64,000 nucleotides of DNA. Source: CAZMGB01 sp964565775 (GTDB lineage Bacteria > Chloroflexota > Dehalococcoidia > DSTF01 > JALHUB01). A model generated the notes under the pieces. That model was given only the letters and a program-made list of their open reading frames with translations, was not told where the DNA came from and made no database searches. The stretch lies in NCBI GenBank assembly GCA_964565775.1, contig CAZMGB010000009.1, positions 62,001 through 126,000 on the forward strand. The letters run 5' to 3'. The position numbers and the translations under genes are program-made. The first letter of the stretch is position 1. Every line of letters starts with the position of its first letter. Shown here in pieces: positions 32,286 through 39,914 of this stretch.

Positions 32286-33986
32286 CTATCCGATGGAGAA
32301 GATGTTCCTGATCACCTCATGCAGCGTCGTGATGCCCTGCTGGACCTTCAGCATCCCGTCCCGCCGCATAGTCACCATGCCTTCGCCGGTGGCTTGGGCT
32401 CTGATCTCGGCTGAGCTTGCGCCTTTGAGCAGCATGCGGCGAACCTCCTCGCTCACCACAAGCACCTCGAACACCCCGATCCGGTCCCTGTAGCCCGTGT
32501 TGGCGCAGAAGTTGCAGCCTTCCCCGTAGTAGAGCCGACCCGGTCTCTCGCCCAGCTCCTCCTCATAGGCGAGTTGCTCCTCGATGGGCGCCTCCGATTG
32601 GCTTCGACAGTGGGGGCAGACGCGCCGCACCATCCGCTGAGAGACCACCCCCACCAGCGCCGATGAGATGAGAAAGGGCTCGACGCCCAGGTCGAGGAGT
32701 CGGAAGAGCACCCCCACGGCGTCGTTGGCGTGGATGGATGAAAGAACGAGATGCCCCGTGAGGGCCGCTTGGGTGGCCATCCTGGCCGTTTCCCCGTCGC
32801 GCACCTCGCCGACCAGGATCACATCCGGGTCCAGCCTCATGATGGAGCGAAGCCCGCTGGCGAAGGTGATATCCGCCCGTGGGTTGACCTGGATCTGGTT
32901 GATGTCCTCAAACAGGTACTCAACGGGGTCCTCGACCGTCACAATGTTGCGACCCGTGCGGTCCAGCCTATTGACTGAAGCGTAGAGCGTCGTCGTCTTG
33001 CCGGAGCCGGTCGGTCCTCCCACCAGGATCATCCCGAACGGCGTCCGCAGCATCTGCGAATAGCGCTCCAGCGCCTCCGCAAGGAACCCCAGCTCCCCCA
33101 GAGTGAACAGGGACAGGGACTTGTCCAGCACCCTCAGCACCACTATCTCACCGTGAACGCTGTCGGAGGTGGCGACCCGGAAGTCCACATCCTTGCCTTC
33201 GATCTGGACAGAGAACTGCCCGTCCTGAGGGCGCCGCCGCTCGGCGATGTTCATGCCGGCCAGCACCTTCAGCCGGGAGATGAGCGGAGGATGGACGGTC
33301 AGGGGCAAAGTCTGCACATCGTGGAGAATGCCGTCGATGCGGTAGCGGACGCGCACACAGTCCTCCCGGGGCTCCAGGTGGATGTCCGACGCCCGGTCTC
33401 GCACGGCCTGAGCGATGAGGAGATCCACGGTCCGGACGATGGGCGTCCGGGCAACGAGGTCAGGCGCGAGCGCTTCTTCGACGGCTGGCTCATCGACCGG
33501 CGGAGCCACCTGGCTTATCTGCGCTTCAATCTCGCCGCTCGCCCGGTAGCTACGGTTGATCGCGTCGCGGATGTCGCTGGGGATACCGATAGCGGGCTGG
33601 ATGGCCGTCTTGGCGCGCGCCTGCAGGTCTTCCAGGACCTGGATGTTCGCCGGGTCCGACATCACCACCACCAGCGCATCGCTCGTCACATTGATCGGTA
33701 TGAGGTCGTGCTGACGGGCATACGCCTCCGGCACCAGGTCCAGCGCTTCGGGCTGGACGGGCTGGCGCTTCAGGTCGATGATGGGAAGCTTGAGCTGGAT
33801 GCTTAGCGTGCTGGCCAGGTCTTCCGCCGTCAGCAGCCGCTGCTCTACCAGGTATTCTCCCAGCCGCTTGTGGAGCCGCCTGGCCTCCTGCAGAGAGCGG
33901 TCGAGCTGGTCCGGGGCCAGCAGGCCCGACTCGACCAGCATCTCACCGAGCTTCTTCTGGGGCGGGGCGACCGTATGGGCATACAT
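32286..33986 (-). CDS. pilB: Type IV pilus assembly ATPase PilB
   Basis: PilB (566 residues) is the hexameric ATPase that drives pilus extension. It has an N-terminal MshEN-type domain with GEMLVESGLLAPDQLDRSLQEARR and GEYLVEQRLLTAEDLASTLS, which in relatives can bind cyclic di-GMP. This is followed by Walker A GPTGSGKTTT, the Asp box, Walker B DVILVGEVRDGETA, the His box GHLVLSSIHANDAVG and the zinc cysteines CPHCRS...CNFCANTGYRDRIG. The ATG at 33986 has GGAGG six bases upstream, inside the end of the receiver remnant. The twin MshEN motifs together with two cyclic-di-GMP enzymes in the window suggest that extension may respond to that messenger. Confidence 0.96.
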   Translation of the reverse strand: MYAHTVAPPQKKLGEMLVESGLLAPDQLDRSLQEARRLHKRLGEYLVEQRLLTAEDLASTLSIQLKLPIIDLKRQPVQPEALDLVPEAYARQHDLIPINVTSDALVVVMSDPANIQVLEDLQARAKTAIQPAIGIPSDIRDAINRSYRASGEIEAQISQVAPPVDEPAVEEALAPDLVARTPIVRTVDLLIAQAVRDRASDIHLEPREDCVRVRYRIDGILHDVQTLPLTVHPPLISRLKVLAGMNIAERRRPQDGQFSVQIEGKDVDFRVATSDSVHGEIVVLRVLDKSLSLFTLGELGFLAEALERYSQMLRTPFGMILVGGPTGSGKTTTLYASVNRLDRTGRNIVTVEDPVEYLFEDINQIQVNPRADITFASGLRSIMRLDPDVILVGEVRDGETARMATQAALTGHLVLSSIHANDAVGVLFRLLDLGVEPFLISSALVGVVSQRMVRRVCPHCRSQSEAPIEEQLAYEEELGERPGRLYYGEGCNFCANTGYRDRIGVFEVLVVSEEVRRMLLKGASSAEIRAQATGEGMVTMRRDGMLKVQQGITTLHEVIRNIFSIG

Positions 33987-33999
33987 CGAGGCCTCCAAG

Positions 34000-34146
34000 C
34001 TAGTCCGGCGTGTCCTGCCGAGCCTGGCGCTGGGCCTCGACACGGTCGATGGCCAGGATAACGGGATAGCCCGCGGACTCGACCGGGTGGCTCACCAGCC
34101 GGAGGGTCGCGGGCTCATCCTCAACAACTAGAGTCTTTGCTGCCAT
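34000..34146 (-). CDS. Truncated response-regulator receiver (48 residues) before pilB
   Basis: A short gene with a good ribosome binding site (GGAAGGAACCGTC before the ATG). Its product begins MAAKTLVVEDEPATLRLVSH and continues VESAGYPVILAIDRVEAQRQARQDTPD, then a stop. This is the first strand, acidic pocket (Glu9-Asp10-Glu11), first helix and second strand/helix of a CheY-like receiver. It halts exactly where the phosphorylated aspartate strand (PDLVILD) should follow. The phosphorylation site is therefore absent. It could be a vestige of a receiver lost by deletion, or a small peptide kept for translational coupling to pilB, which starts 14 bases later. Confidence 0.7.
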   Translation of the reverse strand: MAAKTLVVEDEPATLRLVSHPVESAGYPVILAIDRVEAQRQARQDTPD

Positions 34147-34264
34147 GACGGTTCCTTCCCAGCAGCATTGTCCTCCCGGCCGGCGTTGCCGGGGGAAGCC
34201 GACGCTCGCCTCGGCGGGCCAGTGGAGGAGCGGGTGCCGTCTCTGGGTACCGCTAGCCCAGCCG

Positions 34265-34639
34265 TCAGTAGCCGGTGGACTGTCGTGTCACCTGCCCTTC
34301 GGTGGTGACACTGTAGGTGCCCTTCGTGGCGGTACCCCGCATGTACTTCGGGTACAGATTGAACCCGGCCGTCCCCATGTCGGTGGTCGCGTCTGTCGCA
34401 AGGATTTCGGGGGTGAAGTTGGCCCAGCCTTCATTCGCCATCTTGGCGTCGACGGCCGTCTGCACGATATTGAGCTCGGCGTCGCTGGCCGACGTCTGGC
34501 TGCCGCTCAGCAGACCCGTGAAGTTCGGCAGCACGATGGCGGCGAGGATGGCGAGAATCGCCACAACCATCAGCACCTCCACCAGCGTGAAGCCGGCCTC
34601 ACCTCTCCCTCTCCTACGAGCATCCTCTCTGGACTCCAT
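34265..34639 (-). CDS. pilA: Type IV pilin, probable major subunit
   Basis: A 124-residue prepilin. A basic 16-residue leader ends in GEAG, then FTLVEVLMVVAILAILAAIVLPNF, the classic methylated pilin helix with Glu5. The head of about 85 residues, DAELNIVQTAVDAKMANEG...NLYPKYMRGTATKGTYSVTTEGQV, looks like a small Chloroflexota/Firmicutes-type major pilin. The ATG at 34639 follows GGAGG with ideal spacing. It is the first gene of the pilus cluster and the only one of ordinary pilin size with its own promoter candidate, which supports the major pilin role. The PilD-like peptidase downstream should process it. Confidence 0.88.
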   Translation of the reverse strand: MESREDARRRGRGEAGFTLVEVLMVVAILAILAAIVLPNFTGLLSGSQTSASDAELNIVQTAVDAKMANEGWANFTPEILATDATTDMGTAGFNLYPKYMRGTATKGTYSVTTEGQVTRQSTGY

Positions 34640-34717
34640 TGAAGCCCTCCTCATGAATACACGCCTGCCGTCCAGGGCCGCATCAGCAATGAGAGCCGGC
34701 CCTACAGGAGGAGTATC

Positions 34718-34748
34718 GGTATAGGCCAACGGGTTATTTACAGGTCAA
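34718..34748 (-). promoter_or_regulatory. Promoter candidate of the pilin/pilus operon
   Basis: Minus strand: TTGACC (34743-34748), a long 19-base spacer, TATACC (34718-34723). The spacing is not ideal, so this may need an activator or be read by another sigma factor. Confidence 0.35.
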
Positions 34749-34972
34749 GGGTAGACTCCGGCGCTACAACGGACGGAGTAGACCGGCGCGATTCCATCGA
34801 ATCGCGTTACATCCGGCACCGGGGGACGCGCCTCCCCTTGGCAGGAGACGCCCGAACGCGCACAATCGACAGAGGTAACGCAACCTGTGCCGCTGGCGCG
34901 GCGCCCCAGCGAGACGCGATGAGCGATCACCCACCCCGTCCCGTATGCGGCCCGCGCGAGGGAAGGAGACCG

Positions 34973-35677
34973 ATGCGCCCACAGGAAGTGATGCCCCAGG
35001 TCTACCGGGTCGCCGCAAAGGGCGCCTCCGTGTTCCTCCTCAACGATGAGAAGGTCACGATCGTCGACGCCGGCATGCGCGGCAGCGGCCGGAGAATTCT
35101 GAGAGCCGTCAGGGAGATCGGGCGCTCGCCCGAAGACATCGCCCAGGTGATCGTCACCCACTACCACTACGACCACATCGGCGGCCTGGCGGAGCTGCGC
35201 CGGGAGACGTCCGCCCGGACGGCGGCGCACCGGGCGGAAGCGCCGTACATCTCGGGCGACATGCGGCTGCCCTTCCCCATCCGCCGCCGCGTCCTCGCCG
35301 CCGTACTCGAGCCGCTAGCGACGGCGTTCGGGTTCAGGCCGAGGCCGGTTCCAGTCGACATAATCCTCGACGACGGGGACGAGCTCCCGGTGCTGGGAGG
35401 AATGCGGGTGGTCCACTGTCCGGGCCACACGCCGGGGCACATCGTCCTCCATTTCCCCCGCAGGGGCCTTCTCATCGTCGGCGATGCGCTCCAGGCGCCG
35501 GGCGGTCGTCCTACGCCGCCGGCGGCCGCTGTGACGGAGGACATGGCGGCGGCGAAGAGGTCCATCGCCAGGATGGCCGAGCTTGGCGTCGAAGTGATCT
35601 GCTTCAGCCACTTCCGGCCGCTGCGGGTGGGGGCCGCGGAGCAGTTGCGAGAGCTGACGGACCGGCTCCGGGGATGA
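34973..35677 (+). CDS. MBL-fold metallo-hydrolase (glyoxalase II-like)
   Basis: A 234-residue stand-alone metallo-beta-lactamase-fold enzyme. The motifs are VTHYHYDHIGGL for the first metal ligands, VVHCPGHTPGHIVLH, LLIVGDAL and the C-terminal VICFSHFRPLRVG, giving a complete two-metal site. The size and the HTPGH motif fit glyoxalase II-like thioester hydrolases or small lactonases; the substrate is not identifiable. The ATG at 34973 was chosen because GGAAGGAGA stands right before it. Its 3' end abuts the convergent dedA gene (two bases apart). Confidence 0.88.
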   Translation: MRPQEVMPQVYRVAAKGASVFLLNDEKVTIVDAGMRGSGRRILRAVREIGRSPEDIAQVIVTHYHYDHIGGLAELRRETSARTAAHRAEAPYISGDMRLPFPIRRRVLAAVLEPLATAFGFRPRPVPVDIILDDGDELPVLGGMRVVHCPGHTPGHIVLHFPRRGLLIVGDALQAPGGRPTPPAAAVTEDMAAAKRSIARMAELGVEVICFSHFRPLRVGAAEQLRELTDRLRG

Positions 35678-35679
35678 GC

Positions 35680-36381
35680 CTAGGCCTCAGGCTCCCCAGG
35701 GTCGTCGCTGAGGAAGGGGAGGGGCACCGGCTCTGCACCCGTGTCCCGCGAGGGCTTCGTCTCGAACAGGCGCCGGCTGGAGCGGAGGACCAGAAGCACC
35801 CACACCACAAACACCGCGAAGAGAAGCCACTCAAAGACGCGGAAGCGCTCGTTGGCGGGGTCCAGCGTCACGCCGAGAGTGCCGAGGACGTATCCCGCCA
35901 CCACATGGGAGGAGACCCAGAGAGCTGCACCTGTGTAGTCGATAGGAGCCCAGCGGCGCACGCGCATGCGCAGCAGCCCTGCCGCCGCCGGCCCGACCAG
36001 TCGCGAGTAGCCGGCGAAGTGGTAGAAGAGGACGAACCAGGCGCTCCAGCGCATGATCGGTCCCCTTATCTTCTCGCTCCAGCGGCCGAACGAGCGATTC
36101 TGGAAGATGCGGTGCCAGCCGACGCGCCCCACGGTGTAGCTAATCGTATCGCCGACGATGGTGCCGGCCACGCCCACGGCGATCGCTACCGGCAGCGAGA
36201 CGATGCCCTCATGAGCGAAGAGACCTGCCGCCAGAAGAACGACCGCTCCCGGGACGATGAGGCCCAGAAGGAGCGTGTTCTCCAGGAGCGTGCCCAAGAA
36301 CACCACCCAGTAGCCGTAGGACTCAAAGAGGTCCCGCAGGGCATGGGCTATCGTCTCGGCAAGCTGGTCGAAAACGAACAC
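35680..36381 (-). CDS. DedA-family membrane protein
   Basis: A 233-residue integral membrane protein. GYWVVFLGTLLENTLLLGLIVPGAVVLLAAG is the DedA N-terminal re-entrant region with the conserved glutamate. VGDTISYTVGRVGWHRIF and the basic motif HFAGYSRLVGPAAAGLLRMRVRRW complete the family pattern. DedA proteins are involved in lipid carrier (undecaprenyl phosphate, phosphatidylethanolamine) flipping and membrane homeostasis. The start is GTG 36381, with GAGGAAG just upstream. An acidic, Pro-rich C-tail of about 30 residues is extra. It is transcribed alone. Confidence 0.92.
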   Translation of the reverse strand: MFVFDQLAETIAHALRDLFESYGYWVVFLGTLLENTLLLGLIVPGAVVLLAAGLFAHEGIVSLPVAIAVGVAGTIVGDTISYTVGRVGWHRIFQNRSFGRWSEKIRGPIMRWSAWFVLFYHFAGYSRLVGPAAAGLLRMRVRRWAPIDYTGAALWVSSHVVAGYVLGTLGVTLDPANERFRVFEWLLFAVFVVWVLLVLRSSRRLFETKPSRDTGAEPVPLPFLSDDPGEPEA

Positions 36382-36402
36382 CGTCTTCCTCGCGTGCCAT
36401 CA

Positions 36403-36411
36403 ATTCTAGCA
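36403..36411 (-). promoter_or_regulatory. Extended -10 promoter of dedA
   Basis: Minus strand reads TGCTAGAAT, an extended -10 (TGn then TAGAAT), about 22 bases before the GTG start. The -35 region is poor, as is usual for extended -10 promoters. Nothing else is visible in the 196-base gap. Confidence 0.45.
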
Positions 36412-36577
36412 CGCACGGGCGTCCCGGTCTGTGCCGACCTCAACCGCACCCGCGCGAAGGGCTGGGCTTCCTCGCGGCGGCTTCTTCTGCTAGCGTGATG
36501 GGGCGTTAGGGAGGCCTCGCTCACGACCGCCGAGAGAGGCCGGTGGCCCTGAACGAATCCTGGACGGGGGTGACAAG

Positions 36578-36994
36578 TTGCGATTGACCCAGACGAAGAT
36601 CTCCGTGCCCACCGCAAAGGCTGGTGAGTTCGTTGATCTCACCGAGAAGCTGGCGCGGGAGGTGGGGGCTGTCGGCGTGCGCGAGGGCGTGGCTCTGCTG
36701 CGTAGCCGGCACACGACCGCCGCCATTACTTGCATGGAGGGCGACCCCACGATCCACGAGGATAGCCGCGACCTCCTGCGGGAGTTGATTCCGCCTTCGC
36801 GCCACTACCGGCACTCGTACGAAGGCGCGCAGAACGCTATCGCCCACCTGGCGACGATGATGCTCTTCGGGGAGTCGACGTGGGTGCCGATCCGTGGCGG
36901 CCGGCCCGACCTGGGGACGTGGCAGCGCCTCTTTCTGGTTGAGCTGTGCGAGGCGCGGACGCGAACAGTCGACGTGGTCATCCTGGGTGACTGA
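36578..36994 (+). CDS. YjbQ/UPF0047 family protein (copy 1)
   Basis: A 138-residue protein of the YjbQ family, small trimeric proteins for which weak thiamine-phosphate synthase activity has been reported but whose real role is unclear. Typical features are SRHTTAAITCMEGDP, the metal-binding histidines in PSRHYRHSYEGAQNAIAHLATMMLFGES, and the ending GTWQRLFLVELCEARTRTVDVVILG. Start is TTG 36578, with a GGGGGTG stretch upstream. The 3' end overlaps the convergent mobB gene by 17 bases. A second YjbQ copy is present at 50733-51146 and is rather different in sequence. Confidence 0.88.
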   Translation: MRLTQTKISVPTAKAGEFVDLTEKLAREVGAVGVREGVALLRSRHTTAAITCMEGDPTIHEDSRDLLRELIPPSRHYRHSYEGAQNAIAHLATMMLFGESTWVPIRGGRPDLGTWQRLFLVELCEARTRTVDVVILGD

Positions 36995-37502
36995 GGCGGG
37001 CGAACGCCTCCAGCAGCTCTACCAGGCCGTCGACGTCGTTGGGGCTGAAGCGGCGCACCCCTGGCGGCGAGGCATCGGAGTCAGAGACGACGGCCAGGTA
37101 CTCTCCCGCTGCCAGCGCCTTGGGCAGTCGCTTCTTCCCGACCACCAGGATCTTCGCGCCCTCTTCCGCCTTGAACCCCTCGGCCAGGACCAGGTCGACG
37201 CGGCCCTCCAGCGACCGCACGAGGTTCTCCAGACCTGGCTGTCGCTCCGTCCGCTCGAACGTGGCGAGCCGGTCCGGCGCGGCCACCGTCACGATGTCGG
37301 CGCCCGCCGCCGCGAACCGCCAGGAGTCCTTGCCCGGCCGGTCCAGCTCCACATGGTGATGGGTGTGCTTGATGGCCGCTATGCGATGGCCTCGCTCCTT
37401 GAGGCGGCGGATCACCTTCTCCAGCAGCGTCGTTTTGCCGGAGCCGGAGGCGCCGATGAAGTGGACGAGAGGGGTCGTGGGGCGGCTCTCTGCGGAGGAC
37501 AC
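36978..37502 (-). CDS. mobB: Molybdopterin-guanine dinucleotide biosynthesis adaptor MobB
   Basis: MobB is a P-loop GTPase that assists MobA in attaching GMP to molybdopterin. The 174-residue protein has Walker A FIGASGSGKTTLLEKVI, then AAIKHTHHHVELDRPGKDSWRFAAAGAD, the MobB-specific histidine-rich stretch, and VDLVLAEGFK. I chose GTG 37502, two bases after the stop of the preceding gene, because MobB proteins begin shortly before the P-loop; ATG 37538 would add 12 residues and overlap that gene. Its presence implies molybdenum or tungsten enzymes elsewhere in the genome, which fits an anaerobe with many redox proteins. Confidence 0.93.
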   Translation of the reverse strand: MSSAESRPTTPLVHFIGASGSGKTTLLEKVIRRLKERGHRIAAIKHTHHHVELDRPGKDSWRFAAAGADIVTVAAPDRLATFERTERQPGLENLVRSLEGRVDLVLAEGFKAEEGAKILVVGKKRLPKALAAGEYLAVVSDSDASPPGVRRFSPNDVDGLVELLEAFARLSHPG

Positions 37503-37504
37503 GG

Positions 37505-38002
37505 TCAACCGGTAGCGCCGGGGCGGAAGAGGTCCCATCGCTTGCCCGCCTGCCGGCGAAGGAGGGCATAGGCCTCGTCCCGGATCGGCTGCAGGGACTC
37601 ACGCCCCCGCTGTTCCCCCACGTCCTCGCAGGCGGCCAGGAGGCGCGTCAGCAGGGCACGCAGGTCGCCGTTGCGGGCCCCAAGGGCGGAGATGGTATAG
37701 GGCTCGCCGTCGGCCTCCTTCGCCTTCCCCTTCAGATCGGGAGCGAGATCGGCAAGCGGCGTGCTCGCCTCGCGGCCGAGACCATCGACGGCCTGTGCGG
37801 CACGTCCGAAGAGGTTTCGGAGGTTCCTGTTCTCGTCGAGAAGGTCCTGCACGCCCCCGTCGAGTTCCAGGGCCAGCACACCCAGGACGAGAAGCGCCAT
37901 CTGGGTCTGCCACTGGGCATACGCAGACGTGAGCTCCGGCAGGACATCGGCCATGAGCGTGGCCTGAAGCCCCTGGATAAGCTCTATGTGGCTCGGTCGC
38001 AT
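37505..38002 (-). CDS. Conserved-looking hypothetical helical protein
   Basis: I do not recognise this 165-residue protein. It is predicted mostly helical and acidic, with one hydrophobic stretch (MALLVLGVLALEL, about 35-47) that may be a buried helix rather than a membrane span. There are no cysteines in a motif and no nucleotide-binding signature. It lies between a phosphotransferase gene (62 bases upstream) and mobB (two bases downstream) on the same strand. A partner or regulator of the phosphotransferase is a possibility suggested only by position. Codon use and GC content look native. Confidence 0.75.
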   Translation of the reverse strand: MRPSHIELIQGLQATLMADVLPELTSAYAQWQTQMALLVLGVLALELDGGVQDLLDENRNLRNLFGRAAQAVDGLGREASTPLADLAPDLKGKAKEADGEPYTISALGARNGDLRALLTRLLAACEDVGEQRGRESLQPIRDEAYALLRRQAGKRWDLFRPGATG

Positions 38003-38063
38003 CTCAGTATCTCTCCCGAAGGACTAGCTGCCGGGATCGTCCCGCTCGGCGGGAAGGACGGTC

Positions 38064-39074
38064 CTAGTGGCCGATGAGGTTCAATATCTCCTCTTCCAGC
38101 GCCGCGAGATTGCGGCCCAGGAGCCCTATGAAGACGTTCCTGGTGCGGCCGTCGCAGAAGGAGCGGCCGCCGGTAATGAATATCACGGCCAGCTTGACGT
38201 TGCCCAGCACCTCCCAGAAGTGCACGGCCTGTTCATCGACGCGCAGGCCGCTGTACTTCTCGTACAGGCTGTAGAACCGCTGACGTTCGAGCAGGCCGCC
38301 CACAAGCTCGTCGCGGGCCCAGCGCCAGGGCATGATGCAGAACCAGCCGACGTCCTCCATGGGGTCGCCGAGGTGGACCATCTCCCAGTCGAGCCAGCCC
38401 CGGATGCTGTCGGCGCTGTAGAGGAAGTTGCCGGTGCGGTAGTCCGCATGGACGAGCGCTATCTTCTGGGCGGGCGGCGGCGGGTGACGCCTCAGCCAGC
38501 GAAACGCCGCCTCCAGGACGGGGTAGGGCTCCAGGGCGTCCTTGCGGAGCGTCTCCTCCCACCTGGTGACCTCTCTCGGCCCGCAGTCATCGGGGCCGTC
38601 TGGGACGCCGAGGGAGTCCAGGCCCCGCGCCCTCCAGTCGACGTTGTGAATGTCGGCCAGGATCTGGACAGCGTGCTCCGCGATCCTGGCGCGTCCGGCC
38701 GCGTACTCCTCTGTGATCAACACCTGGGGCGACGTCTCGCAGCCGTCGATGCGCTCCATGACGAAGAAGGGGCGGTCCAGCCACTGGCTCTCCTTCTCCA
38801 GCCAGAACACCCTGGGGACGGGGATAGCGGTGTCGGCGAGGGCGCGGTAGACCTGGAACTCGATGTCACGCTCTGTCTCCAATACGCTGGCCTCTGGGTC
38901 GCGTCGGATGACGAAACCGCGCTGTACCTCGCGTCCTCCCTCGTGCCAGCGTGCGTCGAAGGACCAGGTCTCGCGCGAGGCGCCTCCGGGGATGCGGTTG
39001 AGGCCGGTGACTGCGAGCTCTTTGGCCTCGGGCAACTTGCTTTGCAGGTAGGCGGCGATCTTCTCTTCCAGCAC
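38064..39074 (-). CDS. Aminoglycoside-phosphotransferase-like kinase (APH/ACAD10 type)
   Basis: A 336-residue protein-kinase-fold phosphotransferase. RIPGGASRETWSFDA forms the glycine-rich loop, FVIRRDP has the ATP lysine/arginine position, VHADYRTGNFLY is the Brenner catalytic motif and GWLDWEMVHLGDPMEDVGWF is the metal-binding motif. Members close to ACAD10 act on small hydroxyl compounds, including hydroxyacyl-CoA in lipid breakdown; this one is not likely to be a drug-resistance enzyme. The start was placed at GTG 39074, since GGGAGG lies six bases upstream and the TACAAT promoter box overlaps the earlier ATG at 39104, which would then lie before the transcript start. Confidence 0.87.
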   Translation of the reverse strand: MLEEKIAAYLQSKLPEAKELAVTGLNRIPGGASRETWSFDARWHEGGREVQRGFVIRRDPEASVLETERDIEFQVYRALADTAIPVPRVFWLEKESQWLDRPFFVMERIDGCETSPQVLITEEYAAGRARIAEHAVQILADIHNVDWRARGLDSLGVPDGPDDCGPREVTRWEETLRKDALEPYPVLEAAFRWLRRHPPPPAQKIALVHADYRTGNFLYSADSIRGWLDWEMVHLGDPMEDVGWFCIMPWRWARDELVGGLLERQRFYSLYEKYSGLRVDEQAVHFWEVLGNVKLAVIFITGGRSFCDGRTRNVFIGLLGRNLAALEEEILNLIGH

Positions 39075-39102
39075 TTCAATCCTCCCGACGGCGTACAGGC
39101 CC

Positions 39103-39130
39103 ATTGTAGCCGCTCCCGCTGCCCAGGCAA
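39103..39130 (-). promoter_or_regulatory. Promoter of the phosphotransferase-hypothetical-mobB operon
   Basis: Minus strand: TTGCCT (39125-39130), 16 bases, TACAAT (39103-39108). The -10 box overlaps the first possible ATG (39104), so the real start must be the downstream GTG at 39074. Confidence 0.6.
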
Positions 39131-39164
39131 GACCCGTTCTTACTTCTCGTCATGCCCGCAGTCC

Positions 39165-39192
39165 TTGACATCGCCGCGCGCAGCCGTATCAT
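39165..39192 (+). promoter_or_regulatory. Sigma-70 promoter of the PPOX gene
   Basis: Consensus TTGACA (39165-39170), 16 bases, TATCAT (39187-39192), divergent from the phosphotransferase promoter. The leader is about 32 bases and ends in a strong ribosome binding site. Confidence 0.7.
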
Positions 39193-39230
39193 GCAGCGAG
39201 GCGCCTGTGCGACATGGAAGGAGAGGAACG

Positions 39231-39635
39231 ATGGCTACCGATGAAGAACGACGCACTTTCCTGCGAGACCACCGGCTGGCTGTCCTCGGCACGTTGGGGG
39301 CGAGCGGGCGGGCCCAGCTTTCGCCCGTCTACTATCTCTTCGACGGGCAGCGCATTGTGGTCTCGACGACGGCGAACCGGGTGAAGGCGAAGAACGTCCG
39401 CCGCGACGGCCGGGTCACCCTCTGTGCCCTGGCAGAGGAGCCTCCTTTCGCCTACCTGACGGTCTACGGCCGGGGTGAGATCGTCGAGGAGAACGTGGTG
39501 GAGACGATGATGGCGATCGGCGAGAGGATGCTGGGGCGGCCTCTCGGCGAAGAACAGAGGCCTGCCATCGAGGAGCGCGCCCTCCGGGAGGGTCGGGTGG
39601 TGCTGCAAATAACGCCTCAGTCATTCTCCCCGTAG
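39231..39635 (+). CDS. PPOX-class flavin/F420-dependent oxidoreductase (copy 1)
   Basis: A 134-residue split-barrel protein of the pyridoxamine-phosphate-oxidase superfamily. FLRDHRLAVLGTLGASGRAQLSPVYYLFDGQRIVVSTTANRVKAKNVRRDGRVTLCAL is the cofactor-binding half. Members of this group use F420 or FMN, and some bind biliverdin or haem. The spacing and the NRVKAKNVRRD motif fit the F420-type group. The ATG at 39231 follows GGAAGGAGAGG. It has its own strong promoter. A related protein is found at 50307-50729, each near a YjbQ gene or redox genes, but no substrate can be named. Confidence 0.87.
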   Translation: MATDEERRTFLRDHRLAVLGTLGASGRAQLSPVYYLFDGQRIVVSTTANRVKAKNVRRDGRVTLCALAEEPPFAYLTVYGRGEIVEENVVETMMAIGERMLGRPLGEEQRPAIEERALREGRVVLQITPQSFSP

Positions 39636-39784
39636 GCGCTGCGACAGCGTCGGCGCTGCTTCAGCGGCGCTGTCCCCGCGCCCTCTACACCGTCCGAACG
39701 GCAGGCCTTTGCTGCTCCTCCTGGTCGATGTGCGGCTCAGCGGTCGGCCCCCAATATCCTCGGGCATATTGTCATTTACCTACC

Positions 39785-39882
39785 GGCCGATAATCATTTG
39801 GAGGCTCGCTCCGATAATGGCGATGGTAGCGTCAACGCGCCACGGGCCAGCCCGGCCGGGTGAGTATCGGCATGTCGCGAGC
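39785..39882 (+). promoter_or_regulatory. Conserved leader, copy 1, with twin CGATAAT heptamers
   Basis: CGATAAT occurs at 39788-39794 and again at 39812-39818, 24 bases apart. Further on GGCCAG-n3-GGCCG-n-GTGAGT and CATGTCGCGAGC follow. The same blocks in the same order, and the same distance to the start codon, are found before the paralogous gene at 49944 (49978-50074). It could hold a promoter or binding sites of a common regulator, or be a structured leader. The remaining gap from 39636 shows nothing else. Confidence 0.5.
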
Positions 39883-39914
39883 ACGGTCGGGCTGGAGGAC
39901 GACTCGCCCCAATA

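Noticed and set aside
36578..36994. YjbQ as a thiamine biosynthesis gene proper
   Set aside because: No thi genes are nearby, and the reported activity of this family is weak, so only the family name is given.
38064..39074. Antibiotic resistance gene
   Set aside because: The kinase fold is shared with resistance phosphotransferases, but the sequence and neighbours fit the metabolic ACAD10-like group better.
39785..39882. Cyclic-di-GMP (GEMM) riboswitch before the GGDEF gene
   Set aside because: None of the conserved riboswitch core segments known to me are present; the conserved blocks are different.
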